Counted from the first letter of the stretch, positions 45,009-53,215 are shown. The stretch: 64,000 nt of DNA from JAOUEA01 sp963810945 (GCA_963810945.1 CAWEPI010000008.1:1274264-1338263), one strand, 5' to 3'. Translations and numbers: made by a program. The notes: generated by a model from the letters alone, not told the origin.

Positions 45009-45986
45009 CTACGCCCACGCGGGGAGATGATCTACCGTGCCGCCGATGTATCGGGAGTAGAAGGGCGAGATCTTGCTTGTCTCCCGCTGGTTCGTGCCAT
45101 CAGGGTTCATCACCCAGATTCGCCATTCGACCCAGAGGGTCCGGGCGAAGGCGATCTCGGTCCCGTCAGGCGACCAGCAAGGGGCCTGGTCGGCAACGCC
45201 GTGCGCCACATCAGGATGGCTTACCGGCATCTCACCGGTCCCGTCCGAGTGGACGGTCCAGATCTGCGAGGCGAAGCTGTCTGATCGCCAGAACGCGATG
45301 ACGTTGTTCTTCGACCAGGAAGGCCACCCGTCCAAGGTCCAGTTCGTCGGAAGCGTGATCATGTCGGGCACGGCACTGGAACCGTCAGCCCTCGCGGCCG
45401 CGATGATTCCGCCACCGCCGGATTCCCTACAGAAAGCGATCTCGGTCCCGTCGTGCGACCAACACGGCATGTGATCGATGACGTTCCCCTGTTTGGAGTA
45501 GTCGAGCAGAGCCCTCGGATTCGTCCCGCCAGCCTCCGCCACCCATATCTGATAGTGATCTTGGTAGGCGATGTGCGTCATGTCGGGGCTCCAGCAGGGC
45601 TCCCAGCCTTCGAGCAGCCCATTCGGATTGCTGAGGGCGGCCTGGGATCCGCCGTCTGAATCCATCGTGTACATGGCGTTCGAGTTCGCAGGGAACTCCT
45701 CGCGTGTGAACACGATCTTGGATCGGTCCGACGATAGCGAAGGATGGCCGTCGCGCACCTGCACCCCGTAGGGAAGCTTGCTGAGGTCCTTCTCATCGCT
45801 GCCGTCTGGATTCATCGACCAGATCGCCTGTTGCCCGTCGGTCGTGAACCGGTTGAAGACGATCCGATCTGTCGCTACGGGGAAGGGCGTGAACCAATCC
45901 GGATGCAGCTGGAACACTGACTCCTGATACTTGCTTCGGAACTTGCCGAAGGCCGATAGCCTGAGATCAACCGCGCTGTCGCCCAC
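45009..45986 (-). CDS. TolB-like PD40 beta-propeller protein
   Basis: The product is 325 residues of repeating propeller blades, with W-SPDGTEIAF-like motifs: CWSPDMTHIAYQD, CWSHDGTEIAFCR, CWSPDGTEIAFART, plus IWSMNPDGSDEKDL and IWVMNPDGTNQ. No signal peptide is present. AGGAGG lies 6 bases before the GTG at 45984-45986, which is favoured over an earlier in-frame GTG at 46028. Such propellers bind proteins or act as scaffolds; the partner is unknown. Confidence 0.8.
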   Translation of the reverse strand: MGDSAVDLRLSAFGKFRSKYQESVFQLHPDWFTPFPVATDRIVFNRFTTDGQQAIWSMNPDGSDEKDLSKLPYGVQVRDGHPSLSSDRSKIVFTREEFPANSNAMYTMDSDGGSQAALSNPNGLLEGWEPCWSPDMTHIAYQDHYQIWVAEAGGTNPRALLDYSKQGNVIDHMPCWSHDGTEIAFCRESGGGGIIAAARADGSSAVPDMITLPTNWTLDGWPSWSKNNVIAFWRSDSFASQIWTVHSDGTGEMPVSHPDVAHGVADQAPCWSPDGTEIAFARTLWVEWRIWVMNPDGTNQRETSKISPFYSRYIGGTVDHLPAWA

Positions 45987-46227
45987 GTCACACCTCCTCT
46001 GATCGAGGCCTGTGCGGGCAACCTTCACAGACTGCTCCTGATCGACCTGGCTGTCGAATCGCAGGACAGGCCGGGGACGCTTGGCTAGGTTATCGCTGGT
46101 TCCTCCCTTCGGCGGATGTGCCGTTGGTCCGCCAAGAAATAGATCCCTAGCCGGGACGAAGTGTTTATCAGTCGGACTCGATCACTCGCTGCGGCCCGGG
46201 TCGTGGGAGGTCGCTGGGCTCCACGAT

Positions 46228-46345
46228 ATGGCGCTGTTCGCCACGATGCTCAGGCGCGACCGGGAGCGCAACGGCCTGCGGATCGCCCGCGCGTCGTGGC
46301 CCGTCGGCGTGACGTTGCGCGAGTACCGCGAGCCCGAGGCCGGCG
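46228..46345 (+). pseudogene. XRE gene, copy b (truncated)
   Basis: MALFATMLRRDRERNGLRIARASWPVGVTLREYREPEAG matches the XRE family, then the sequence switches abruptly into an antisense remnant of the second HTH gene. The third helix and C-terminus are lost. Confidence 0.6.
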
Positions 46346-46450
46346 GGCGCGCTCGCTGGTCACGTTCAGGAGGCGGGCGATGTCAGCGAGGCGCAGCGTC
46401 GGCGGGGGTGGCCTGGGCGATCACGGTGGCGATGGTAGCGAGCGGTGATT
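46346..46450 (-). pseudogene. HTH (excisionase-like) remnant
   Basis: On the minus strand, ADIARLLNVTSERARR and an upstream LATIATVI fragment align with the N-terminus of the protein at 43420-43668, with a frameshift between them. Nothing of the C-terminal half remains. Confidence 0.5.
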
Positions 46451-46560
46451 GGGGCTCGCTCGGCCAGCCCGTCCTGTCCCTTGAGGGACCATCGCCTTAG
46501 ATGCCCAGGACGACCATCGGTCAGCATGACGGCTGGGAGTGTTTTCGAAAGGAGATTCCG

Positions 46561-46764
46561 ATGTCACCCAGAGGAGAGAGAAACGTCGGACTGACGCTCG
46601 CTGCTGCGGGAGCGGGGATCGTGGGGGCCAGCGTTATCCTCGGCCTGACCACTGAGAGTGGCGCGGTTGACTGGGTAGGGATCGTCACGGCAGCCGCAGG
46701 ATTGATCATGGTACTGACGGGTCTTTTCAAAGCGTACCGTCCGGGCACACCTCACACTGGTTGA
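46561..46764 (+). CDS. Small two-TM membrane protein
   Basis: The product is 67 residues. Two helices (NVGLTLAAAGAGIVGASVILGL and WVGIVTAAAGLIMVLTGLF) are linked by TESGAVD. AAAGGAGA lies before the ATG at 46561. No family is recognised. Confidence 0.62.
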   Translation: MSPRGERNVGLTLAAAGAGIVGASVILGLTTESGAVDWVGIVTAAAGLIMVLTGLFKAYRPGTPHTG

Positions 46765-46874
46765 GCGCGATACGCCCGCGGAACGGCGTGCCTCCGCCTC
46801 TCGTCTGGTGGATGCCGGGGCGCTTCCAGATTCCCGGCACGATCGGTGAACGGCCAGCCTTCGACGAACGCGAC

Positions 46875-47051
46875 TCAGGATCGAGATGAGCCCTTGGCGA
46901 GGGACCACGCGGACTGCAGAGCGAAGAACACGCTCACCGCAATGACGACCCAGTTGAGGACGGTGAAGCCATCGTTCACTCCCTCGATGATCGTGAGGGT
47001 CCCGATGACGACGAATGCGATGAGAAACAACCACGCCCTGGTTCGATCCAC
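46875..47051 (-). CDS. Very small two-TM membrane protein
   Basis: The product is 58 residues: MDRTRAWLFLIAFVVIGTL starts the first helix, a central VNDGFTVLN turn follows, then WVVIAVSVFFALQSAW. GAGGAGG precedes the GTG at 47049-47051. It faces the other small membrane protein at 46561-46764 tail to tail. No family is recognised. Confidence 0.55.
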   Translation of the reverse strand: MDRTRAWLFLIAFVVIGTLTIIEGVNDGFTVLNWVVIAVSVFFALQSAWSLAKGSSRS

Positions 47052-47166
47052 GTTTCCTCCTCGTCCGAGCGATGAGTTCTATCACTCCCGCCCGGCGGGG
47101 AGCCAATCTGGTGATTCTCTCGATGTGCATCTGAGAACACTCGGCCACCACGGTCCCTTGTCTCGG

Positions 47167-47240
47167 CCTTGGCTAGGGGAGGATCCCGCATCCACCGAGT
47201 GATCTGCTTGAGCGGGACCTCCCACCAGCACGAGCACAGC
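47167..47240. repeat. Dispersed repeat, copy P3
   Basis: TTGGCTAGGGGAGGATCCC, GAGTGATCTGCTTGAGCGGG and CCAGCACGAGC match P1 and P2 in order. Confidence 0.45.
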
Positions 47241-47392
47241 GGCGACATCGCCAAGGACTCGCCAGAAGTGCCCCTCCGTCCTGCCGAACTCGTCAAGAGA
47301 GAACGCGCTCGCGATCTGCTGAGGGCGCATAGAGGGCGCAGAGTACCCTGGAATACCTCGTAAACCCTCGCCAGCATGTGGTTCGGAATAGT

Positions 47393-47525
47393 GGTCCTGA
47401 CCTGCGGAATCACAAGTCTCCGCAGGTCAGCGAGGCGGGTGGACATTCCTTGACACGGAAGAGGTCACTGCATCGCGGAGCCCTTACTAAGCCGCGAAGG
47501 CGGGACACGTGGTCTGGGTCAACCG
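47393..47525 (+). repeat. RNA-like repeated element, copy R2
   Basis: An 11-bp stem CTGACCTGCGG (47397-47407) / CCGCAGGTCAG (47420-47430) opens the element, extending the 9-bp stem of R1. GGTCAC, GCCGCGAAGGCGGGACACG and GGGTCAAC follow at equivalent spacing. Confidence 0.5.
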
Positions 47526-47667
47526 TGTGTCCTAGCCGCGAACCACGGATAGGACCCGTGTGTAGTCAGGACGCGAGGAGCACAGGCCGTACTCCACGTG
47601 TCGCGTCGGAGCCCCGATGGACGCCCTGTGAGGAGGCGGGAACCTCGGGGGCCGTCGGGACGTGAAA

Positions 47668-47688
47668 GAGGGGCCCGGCGGGCCCCTC
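47668..47688. terminator. 9-bp GC hairpin
   Basis: GAGGGGCCC-GGC-GGGCCCCTC is a perfect stem followed by CTATTCC. No gene ends nearby, so it may be a relic of a lost gene. Confidence 0.4.
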
Positions 47689-47819
47689 CTATTCCGCCTT
47701 CCGAGATGTGCTCCCTATCAGGTGTGCACCACCAGGTTCGCGGCGGTGATGGGGTAGTTCGTTCCGAAGTGGCTCCAGGTGTCGTGACCGGCGCCGGGCG
47801 AGCCGCCGTCATAGACGTG

Positions 47820-47893
47820 CGATGTTCGCGACGATGCCCAGGCGCGACCGGGAGCCTAACGGGCTCAGTCGCGCGCTCGTCGTGGCTCTGCTT
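47820..47893 (+). pseudogene. XRE gene, copy c (fragment)
   Basis: The bases read MFATMPRRDREPNGLS.ARRGS, that is, the first 25 codons of the XRE family with a deletion, ending where the SnoaL-like gene's 3' end begins. Confidence 0.5.
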
Positions 47894-47895
47894 GG

Positions 47896-48324
47896 TCAGG
47901 TCTGGACCACGGACTGCGCCGGGCGGGATGAAGTGATCGGGTCGGCGTGACGGTGGAGCAGCTTCCACTCACCATCCTCGTTGCGGAAGATGCTCGTCAC
48001 CCGGAGTGAGACCGGGGTCTCCTCTTCGCTGCCGCCAATCTTGGACCTGACTCGCTCCACCTCGACCACGAACGCGAGATCCCGCGTGACCTCCTTGGCA
48101 ACGAGGTCGAATCCGACCGCCTTCCCGTCTCGGTAGTACGTGGCGGCACGCTCCATCGTCTCGGCAACCTCGTCGAAACCCCGAACGAACGGGCCGAAGG
48201 GGTTGCCAAGGGTCACGTCGTCGCGCCGCGAGTAGAGCTGCTCGAGCGGCTTGTTGTTGCCGCGCACGAACTCGTCGACAGCGTCGTGGTTCTGCTCAAC
48301 AACCTGGTCGAAGTCCGGTGTCAT
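47896..48324 (-). CDS. SnoaL/NTF2-like domain protein
   Basis: The product is 142 residues. DFDQVVEQNHDAVDEFVRGNNKPLEQLYSRRDDVTLGNPFGPFVRGFDEVAETMERAATYY and VTSIFRNEDGEWKLLHRHAD give the cone-shaped alpha+beta fold of DUF4440/SnoaL-like proteins. AAGGAGG lies before the ATG at 48322-48324. Members include ketosteroid-isomerase-like enzymes and binding proteins; no active site can be assigned. Confidence 0.82.
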   Translation of the reverse strand: MTPDFDQVVEQNHDAVDEFVRGNNKPLEQLYSRRDDVTLGNPFGPFVRGFDEVAETMERAATYYRDGKAVGFDLVAKEVTRDLAFVVEVERVRSKIGGSEEETPVSLRVTSIFRNEDGEWKLLHRHADPITSSRPAQSVVQT

Positions 48325-48395
48325 CACTCGCCTCCTTCTCAATCCTCCCTCATCTCGACGTGCGATGTAGTCGCCGCAACTCGGTAGGCGGCCCC

Positions 48396-48470
48396 GTGGC
48401 GATGTTCGCTCAGATGCTCAAGCGCGGCCGCGAGCGCAACGGGCTCAGGATCGCGCGAGCATGCGACATC
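48396..48470 (+). pseudogene. XRE gene, copy d (fragment, in frame with downstream GYD gene)
   Basis: VAMFAQMLKRGRERNGLRIARAC matches the XRE N-terminus, then diverges. The frame stays open into the GYD-domain gene at 48618, so an XRE-GYD fusion is possible, but the GYD part has its own ribosome-binding site. Confidence 0.45.
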
Positions 48471-48617
48471 GCCGGTCGGACGCTCACGCACGACGAATGG
48501 GATCGGTACCGGCCGATCGGTCGTACGGGGACCCCTGCGTCTGACTCGCCCCTCGCTCGGATTGACGCCCCGCGCGGCCCCGTGGTTGTCTCGCGGTACC
48601 GAGTGGAAGGAAACGGG

Positions 48618-48938
48618 ATGGGCAGCTACATGTTCAAGGTGAGCTACAGCGCCGATGGGCTCAAAGGCGTCATCAAGGAGGGGGCGGAACATCGCGCCGC
48701 CTTCATCGGCTCGTTGTACGACAAGCACGGCGGCAAGATGGAGTCCTTCCACTTCGCGTTCGGCGAGACCGACGTCTACGTGATCGGGGAGCTGCCCGAC
48801 GACACGATGGCGGCGGCGATCGCGATGGCCGTGGGCGCCTCGGGCGTCGGCAAGTGCGAGACCGTCAAGCTGCTCACGCCGGCCGAGGCCGACGCGGCGC
48901 GCGCGATCTCCACCGGATACCAGCCCCCCGGTGCGTAG
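48618..48938 (+). CDS. GYD-domain protein
   Basis: The product is 106 residues. MGSYMFKVSYSADGLKGVIKEGAEHRAAF and GGKMESFHFAFGETDVYVIGELPDDTMAAAIAMAVGASG fit the GYD domain, a ferredoxin-like alpha/beta fold of unknown role. GGAAGGAAACGGG precedes the ATG at 48618. Confidence 0.8.
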   Translation: MGSYMFKVSYSADGLKGVIKEGAEHRAAFIGSLYDKHGGKMESFHFAFGETDVYVIGELPDDTMAAAIAMAVGASGVGKCETVKLLTPAEADAARAISTGYQPPGA

Positions 48939-49002
48939 CACCTAGATGCCGGCCGGTTAGCGCCCGCTCCTGCAGGTCGCCGCGTCGGACTACGGTGGGC
49001 CG

Positions 49003-49203
49003 GTGGCGATGTTCGCGACGATGCTCAGGCGCGACCGGGAGCGCGACGGCTTGCGGATCGCGCGCGCGTCGTGGCTCGTCGGCGTGAGCGTCCGCGAGTA
49101 CCGCGAGCTCGAGGCCGGCACGACGCCACCGGACTGGGACACCTACGCGCGGATCTGCGAGCTGTTCGGGTGGTCGCAGACCTTCGTGAAGAGGACCGTT
49201 TGA
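49003..49203 (+). CDS. XRE-type helix-turn-helix protein, copy e (intact)
   Basis: The product is 66 residues: MLRRDRERDGLRIARASWLVGVSVREYRELEAGTTPPDWDTYARICELFGWSQTFV. This is the most complete of the family in the window. It starts at GTG 49003 inside the conserved upstream stretch GTCGGACTACGGTGG.CC shared with copy a. DNA-binding target unknown. Confidence 0.75.
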   Translation: MAMFATMLRRDRERDGLRIARASWLVGVSVREYRELEAGTTPPDWDTYARICELFGWSQTFVKRTV

Positions 49204-49337
49204 GGTGGTTTCCTCCTACGCCGGATGACGCATGCGGGGGACACACGGGATAGGCATCCTTGGGGGTGTCCTCGGGAGCCGGGGGCCGTCCTGCCAGGAG
49301 GCCTATCAACACAGGCCGTCATGAGAGAGGGGATCCC

Positions 49338-49631
49338 ATGAAGAGGCGAGTCATGATCGTCGTCAGCTTCGGCTGCGCGATCCTTTTCGGTCTCGGTGCC
49401 GTGAACGCCATCGGTGATCCGAACCTGGGGGACGTGCGGCCGCACCGACACTGGATCCAGAACTCCAGCGGGGAGCTGGTGCAGGTCGGGCCGCGAGTCT
49501 GCGATGACCCGAGCCTGCAAGCGGCCTTCAACCAGTTCCACAACAACCTGCACATCTCGGCTGGTCATGGCCCGGCTGCACCCGGACTGCACAACGGCAT
49601 GGGCGGCGAGATCGTCGCCACGCCCTGCTGA
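49338..49631 (+). CDS. Small secreted protein of unknown function
   Basis: The product is 97 residues with a signal peptide (MIVVSFGCAILFGLGAVNA). The mature part has HRHWIQNSSGELVQVGPRVCDDPSLQAAFNQFHNNLH and a Cys at the very end, consistent with one disulfide. GAGAGGGG lies before the ATG at 49338. Confidence 0.65.
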   Translation: MKRRVMIVVSFGCAILFGLGAVNAIGDPNLGDVRPHRHWIQNSSGELVQVGPRVCDDPSLQAAFNQFHNNLHISAGHGPAAPGLHNGMGGEIVATPC

Positions 49632-49730
49632 GCCGGAAGGTTTAGGCTGGCACGGAGCCTCCGGACTGGGACAGCCGCACGGTCCGGTCTCGCTCCACTG
49701 ACGCCTTATGTCGGGCGAGAGGGAGGGAAC

Positions 49731-50024
49731 ATGGACCGCGCACCTCGTGAGCGCCGCGCATCTCGGCGCATGATTTCGTTCCTGGCGACGTTCGGCCTTA
49801 TGGTCGGGACGTTCGCGGGACTGGCACCGGCAGCTCAGGCGGTTACAGGGCCACCGGCGACCAAGAACTGCCCAGACAGCTTCATTCTTGAGGACACAAC
49901 GTTCCTCCAGGGCTACAGCGTTGGTGGGCTGCAGTCGGCTGACCTCAATGGCAACGGCAAGACCTGCGTCCGTTTGCTAAGTACCCCGAGCGACATCGTC
50001 TTCATGGACGACGTCGTGCGCTGA
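49731..50024 (+). CDS. Small secreted protein of unknown function
   Basis: The product is 97 residues. A signal peptide (FLATFGLMVGTFAGLAPAAQA) is followed by NCPDSFILEDTTFLQGYSVGGLQSADLNGNGKTCVR, which contains a DLNGNG calcium-loop-like motif and two cysteines. GAGAGGGAGGGAAC precedes the ATG. A hairpin follows at 50066. Confidence 0.68.
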   Translation: MDRAPRERRASRRMISFLATFGLMVGTFAGLAPAAQAVTGPPATKNCPDSFILEDTTFLQGYSVGGLQSADLNGNGKTCVRLLSTPSDIVFMDDVVR

Positions 50025-50065
50025 GCGATCGTCGGATAACCATCTCTGTTGGGAGAGCGCTCGCG

Positions 50066-50100
50066 GCAGAAGGGGTCGGTCTTCGGACCGGCCCTTCTGC
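50066..50100 (+). terminator. UUCG-capped hairpin terminator
   Basis: GCAGAAGGG pairs with CCCTTCTGC, and the inner TCGGTC/GACCGG closes a TTCG tetraloop. It lies 42 bases after the preceding stop. No U-tract. Confidence 0.65.
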
Positions 50101-50103
50101 CAC

Positions 50104-50309
50104 GTGGCGGGCTTCCGCCAAGGCTTCGGTTCCCACCAGTTCGTCCATCCACCACTGCACCTCTTCGCGGCTCCATGCCCGGTGCGGGTCCTTGATGATC
50201 GGCTCCGGGAAGTCATCCCGTTGGTGAGTCGTGAGCCGATCGACTCCGCCTCGTGGACATCGCGCGCCTGCTGAACGTGACCGGCGAGCGCGCCCGCCAG
50301 GTCTTCGAC
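50104..50309. pseudogene. HTH (excisionase-like) gene broken by inversion
   Basis: On the minus strand, QRDDFPEPIIKDPHRAWSREEVQWWMDELVG corresponds to the C-terminal half of the protein at 43420-43668. On the plus strand at 50252-50309, DIARLLNVTGERARQVF corresponds to its N-terminal half. The two halves therefore point in opposite directions. Confidence 0.55.
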
Positions 50310-50337
50310 ACTATCGTCCGCCAATGGCATCGCCGAG

Positions 50338-50595
50338 TTAGACCCTCCACATGTCCCTTCTCAGGATCTCCTCCATTGCGGAGATGGTTGCCTCAGCGTT
50401 TGGACCCCACGCCCGAACGTCCCTCGGCCCCCAACCATCCTGGTCGCCGTTGATGAGGAGGTGGTTCAGCCCGCTTGGGTCAGACCAGTGGACCAGGGGG
50501 AATACCCATTCGAGGCTCGTTCCTGTCGTGAGGTCGCGCTCTGCGGAAGCCTCTCCGAGCGGAAGGGGTGAAGGCCGACGAAGCTCTCGACGCAC
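50338..50595 (-). CDS. Hypothetical small protein
   Basis: The product is 85 residues, with WVFPLVHWSDPSGLNHLLINGDQDGWG and ISAMEEILRRDMWRV. Its GTG directly follows the upstream stop (TGAGTG), suggesting coupled translation, or that the two frames are one gene interrupted by a stop. No family is recognised. Confidence 0.4.
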   Translation of the reverse strand: MRRELRRPSPLPLGEASAERDLTTGTSLEWVFPLVHWSDPSGLNHLLINGDQDGWGPRDVRAWGPNAEATISAMEEILRRDMWRV

Positions 50596-50781
50596 TCACG
50601 CAAGAAGTCCGTCCATGAGGAGCTGGATCTCGCTCAGACCAAGCTCGGAGGCACGCTCCCTCAGCACGGTCCCCATCTTCGGGTAAAGCGCTCTCGCTTC
50701 GTCGGTCGGACGTATCAACGAGAAGTCCGCCCACAGGACCTCGTCAGGTGGATCGAGCATCCGCCGGTGGCGTCGAGACAT
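50596..50781 (-). CDS. Hypothetical small protein
   Basis: The product is 61 residues, starting MSRRHRRMLDPPDEVLWADFSLIRPTD and ending ELGLSEIQLLMDGLLA. It is adjacent to, and probably coupled with, the frame at 50338-50595. No family is recognised. Confidence 0.4.
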   Translation of the reverse strand: MSRRHRRMLDPPDEVLWADFSLIRPTDEARALYPKMGTVLRERASELGLSEIQLLMDGLLA

Positions 50782-50852
50782 CGCCGGTCGTTTGAGGGTG
50801 CCCACGGAAGCTCAGGGTCCTAGGCCCGAGCAACTTTCGCTACGGTTCGCCC

Positions 50853-51059
50853 ATGGAGCACAGGTACGAGGTGCGCTTCGCCAAGGGCGACCCGGAGACC
50901 CCGCCGACCATGGGCGAGCAGATCGCGATCGCACGTCAAGCCGCCCGGAAGCTGGGCGTCCCCAACGCCGAGAGCGCACCGCGCTACCGAATCGGCAGGA
51001 ACTCGCACACCGGCGAGGCGTGGGCCTATGTGGAGTGGACCTGGGAGGGGCTTCGGTAG
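50853..51059 (+). CDS. Hypothetical small protein
   Basis: The product is 68 residues, MEHRYEVRFAKGDPETPPTMGEQ with a basic middle part and YVEWTWEGL at the end. No membrane or secretion signal is seen. ATG at 50853; no strong ribosome-binding site. Confidence 0.42.
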   Translation: MEHRYEVRFAKGDPETPPTMGEQIAIARQAARKLGVPNAESAPRYRIGRNSHTGEAWAYVEWTWEGLR

Positions 51060-51159
51060 ATCCCCCGAGCCCTCGACCTCGTTGTCCGTTTGGCTAAGCT
51101 GCCACCGAGGCCATGCTCCCGAAGATCCATGAGGCATGGTGCCGAGGAGGTCGTTGGCC

Positions 51160-51750
51160 GTGAGCGGTGAGCAGTTCCTCAATAGCTATCACAACGCTAG
51201 TACGCCTCCATCCCCGAACGTCCCTGCCGTCCTTGCGAACTTCATGTTTGCCGCGGATCCGGTCCTCGCGCAGGCGGCCGAACTGGCGAGGGTGGTCACC
51301 CGCGCCCATCAGGGCGCCGCGACGCAGCTGATCGGCGAAGGGTGGGCGCACGCTCGGAAGTACTTCTCGCTCTCGGAGAAGTACGCAGCGTGGGCGGATT
51401 ATCGCGCGCCCGCGAAGGGTGTCGGGATCCATGCATTCGCCCACAAGGTGGACCGGCCGCTGCGACTAACGGATGAGGAGCTGCGGGCGCATCCCGAGTG
51501 GCGCAACTTCGGCGACGAGGTCGAGGATCATCCTCCGATGCGCGGCTGGTTGGCGGTCCCGCTGATCGGATCCGACGGCGTGAACTACGGCTTCATCCAG
51601 GCTTCCGACCGGCTGGATGGGGACTTCAGCGAACAAGACGAAGCCAACCTCGTGAGGCTGGCGACCCTCACCGCAACGGCCCTCGACGCGTTAGCACAGC
51701 TCCACCTACCGGAGTACCGCGCGAAGATCGCCGAACGGAACGGGAGTTGA
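51160..51750 (+). CDS. GAF-domain protein
   Basis: The product is 196 residues. QAAELARVVTRAHQGAATQLIGEGW, then MRGWLAVPLIGSDGVNYGFIQASDRLDGDFSEQDEANLVRLATLTATALDAL is the second half of a GAF fold (LAVPL-x-G.DG..-G.I..SD). GTG at 51160 is preferred because AGGAGG lies 9 bases upstream. No output domain is attached, so it may work as a stand-alone sensor. Confidence 0.75.
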   Translation: MSGEQFLNSYHNASTPPSPNVPAVLANFMFAADPVLAQAAELARVVTRAHQGAATQLIGEGWAHARKYFSLSEKYAAWADYRAPAKGVGIHAFAHKVDRPLRLTDEELRAHPEWRNFGDEVEDHPPMRGWLAVPLIGSDGVNYGFIQASDRLDGDFSEQDEANLVRLATLTATALDALAQLHLPEYRAKIAERNGS

Positions 51751-51782
51751 GCTGTCGTTGAAGTAGGGGCCGCGGCCAGCGG

Positions 51783-52108
51783 ATCGAGAGCCACGCTGCG
51801 TTCATCAAGTCCATCGCCGAACTGCTGCGCGGGCCCTGGAAGCAATCCGACTACGGCAAGGTCATCCTTCCGCTAGCCGTGATCAGGCGTCTGGACTGTG
51901 TGCTGGAGCCGACCAAGGACGACGTTCTTAAGAGAGCGGAGTCCCTCAAAGGGAAGGTCGAAAACGTCGAGCCGGTCCTTCGTGCGGTCGCTGGTGAGCA
52001 GTTCTACAACACATCCCCTCTGACTCTCGCCCGCCTCTGGATGATCCCAACAACCTTGCGACGAATCCTCACCGCCCACTCCTACGGGACGCTGGTGGGA
52101 GTCTCCTG
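51783..52108 (+). pseudogene. hsdM: Type I restriction-modification M subunit remnant
   Basis: AAFIKSIAELLRGPWKQSDYGKVILPLAVIRRLDCVLEPTKD and QFYNTSPLTLARL match the N-terminal helical region of HsdM. A one-base shift follows and LDDPNNLAT continues in another frame. The methyltransferase domain (NPPF motif) is missing and the sequence ends inside the 3' end of the opposite-strand ligase gene. Confidence 0.7.
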
Positions 52109-53182
52109 TGCCTGCATCTCGCGGAGGTCGATCACACCCGGGGTCGCGAGGGGACGGCCGGCGAGACGGCTGATCGTGCGATCCAGCAGCTCGCCGATCA
52201 TCCGGGTGTAGTCCCACCCCGCGGCGCGCGCCGCAACCGGGAAGTACGAGATGACCAGCGGATCGTGATACATCCCTGGCAGGGTGTTGATCTCGAGAAG
52301 CTGCGGTCGCCCTTCGTCGTCCAGCCTCATGTCGACCCGCGCCACATCTCGGGAGTCGAGGGCGAGGAAGGCTTGCGTCGCGAGAAGCTCGATCTCAGCA
52401 CGCTCCGACGCCGTGAGATCGGCCGGGCATCGGGCTGCTGCGCGTCCGGCCTCGCTGTCCTCGAAGAACCACTTCACCTCGTACGAAGCGAAGTTCGGCA
52501 ACTCCGGCGGAAAGACGCTGTAGTCCTGCTCGACGATTGGCAGCACGATCGGTCCTTCGCCGATCCCGGGGTTGCCGAGGACGGTGACTGAGAACTCGCG
52601 GCCAGGCAGGAACTCCTCGACCAGGACAGCCCCGCCGACGAGCGCTCGGATCTCCGCCACCTTCGGCATGAGATCAGCGGGATGCTCGATGAGGTTGTCG
52701 TTGAACAGGCCCTTGCTCGACCCTTCCGCGTTCGGCTTGACGAGCACCGGGAATCGCAACGCGTCGACCACTATCTCGCCCGGAGCGTCGCCGAGAACGA
52801 TGAACCGGGGCGTCGGCAACCCGTGGAAACGCCAGACCTTCTTCGTGAGCGCCTTGTCGAGCGAGATCGCGTGCGTGAGCGAGCCCGAGTGCGAGAACGG
52901 GATGTCGAGCATCTCGAGCATGGCCGGCATCTGCGCCTCTCGCGACTGGCCCCGCTGCCCCTCCGCGATGTTGAAGACGAAATCGATCGAGCCGCGCAGG
53001 TCACGTAGCGTTTCGAACGCTTCCTCGTCGGCCTCGACGTCGATGCAGGTGTGTCCGTTCGCCTCGATCGCGTCATGGATCGCGGCGATCGTGGCCGGCT
53101 CGTCGAACTCCGCCTCTGCCTGAGCTGCACTGTCGACGCCGGCACCGGCGTGACGAACGTTGTAGCAGAAGGCGATTCGCAT
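52082..53182 (-). CDS. ATP-grasp, D-alanine-D-alanine-ligase-like
   Basis: The product is 366 residues. FVFNIAEGQRGQSREAQMPAMLEMLDIPFSHSGSLTHAISLDKALTK, PVLVKPNAEGSSKGLFND, VEEFLPGREFSVTVLG and ARVDMRLDDEGRPQLLEINTLPGM are ATP-grasp and Ddl motifs (ATP-Lys and Mg-binding Glu/Asn). It is similar to cell-wall Ddl but has an atypical N-terminus (RIAFCYNVRHAG), so another dipeptide or peptide ligase role is possible. Confidence 0.82.
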   Translation of the reverse strand: MRIAFCYNVRHAGAGVDSAAQAEAEFDEPATIAAIHDAIEANGHTCIDVEADEEAFETLRDLRGSIDFVFNIAEGQRGQSREAQMPAMLEMLDIPFSHSGSLTHAISLDKALTKKVWRFHGLPTPRFIVLGDAPGEIVVDALRFPVLVKPNAEGSSKGLFNDNLIEHPADLMPKVAEIRALVGGAVLVEEFLPGREFSVTVLGNPGIGEGPIVLPIVEQDYSVFPPELPNFASYEVKWFFEDSEAGRAAARCPADLTASERAEIELLATQAFLALDSRDVARVDMRLDDEGRPQLLEINTLPGMYHDPLVISYFPVAARAAGWDYTRMIGELLDRTISRLAGRPLATPGVIDLREMQAQETPTSVP

Positions 53183-53215
53183 TTGCTGGACGCTAACAGC
53201 GACCCGTCGCTTCGT

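Larger units (their letters stand above)
47052..47895. other. 844-base repeat-rich region without an intact gene
   Basis: It contains dispersed repeat P3, RNA-like repeat R2, a 9-bp hairpin at 47668 and an XRE remnant at 47820. No frame here has domain or translation signals. Confidence 0.5.

Noticed and set aside
44327..45301. Long plus-strand frame across the terminase remnant and propeller gene end
   Set aside because: It opposes the propeller gene and its translation has no domain; the real terminase pieces are in other frames.
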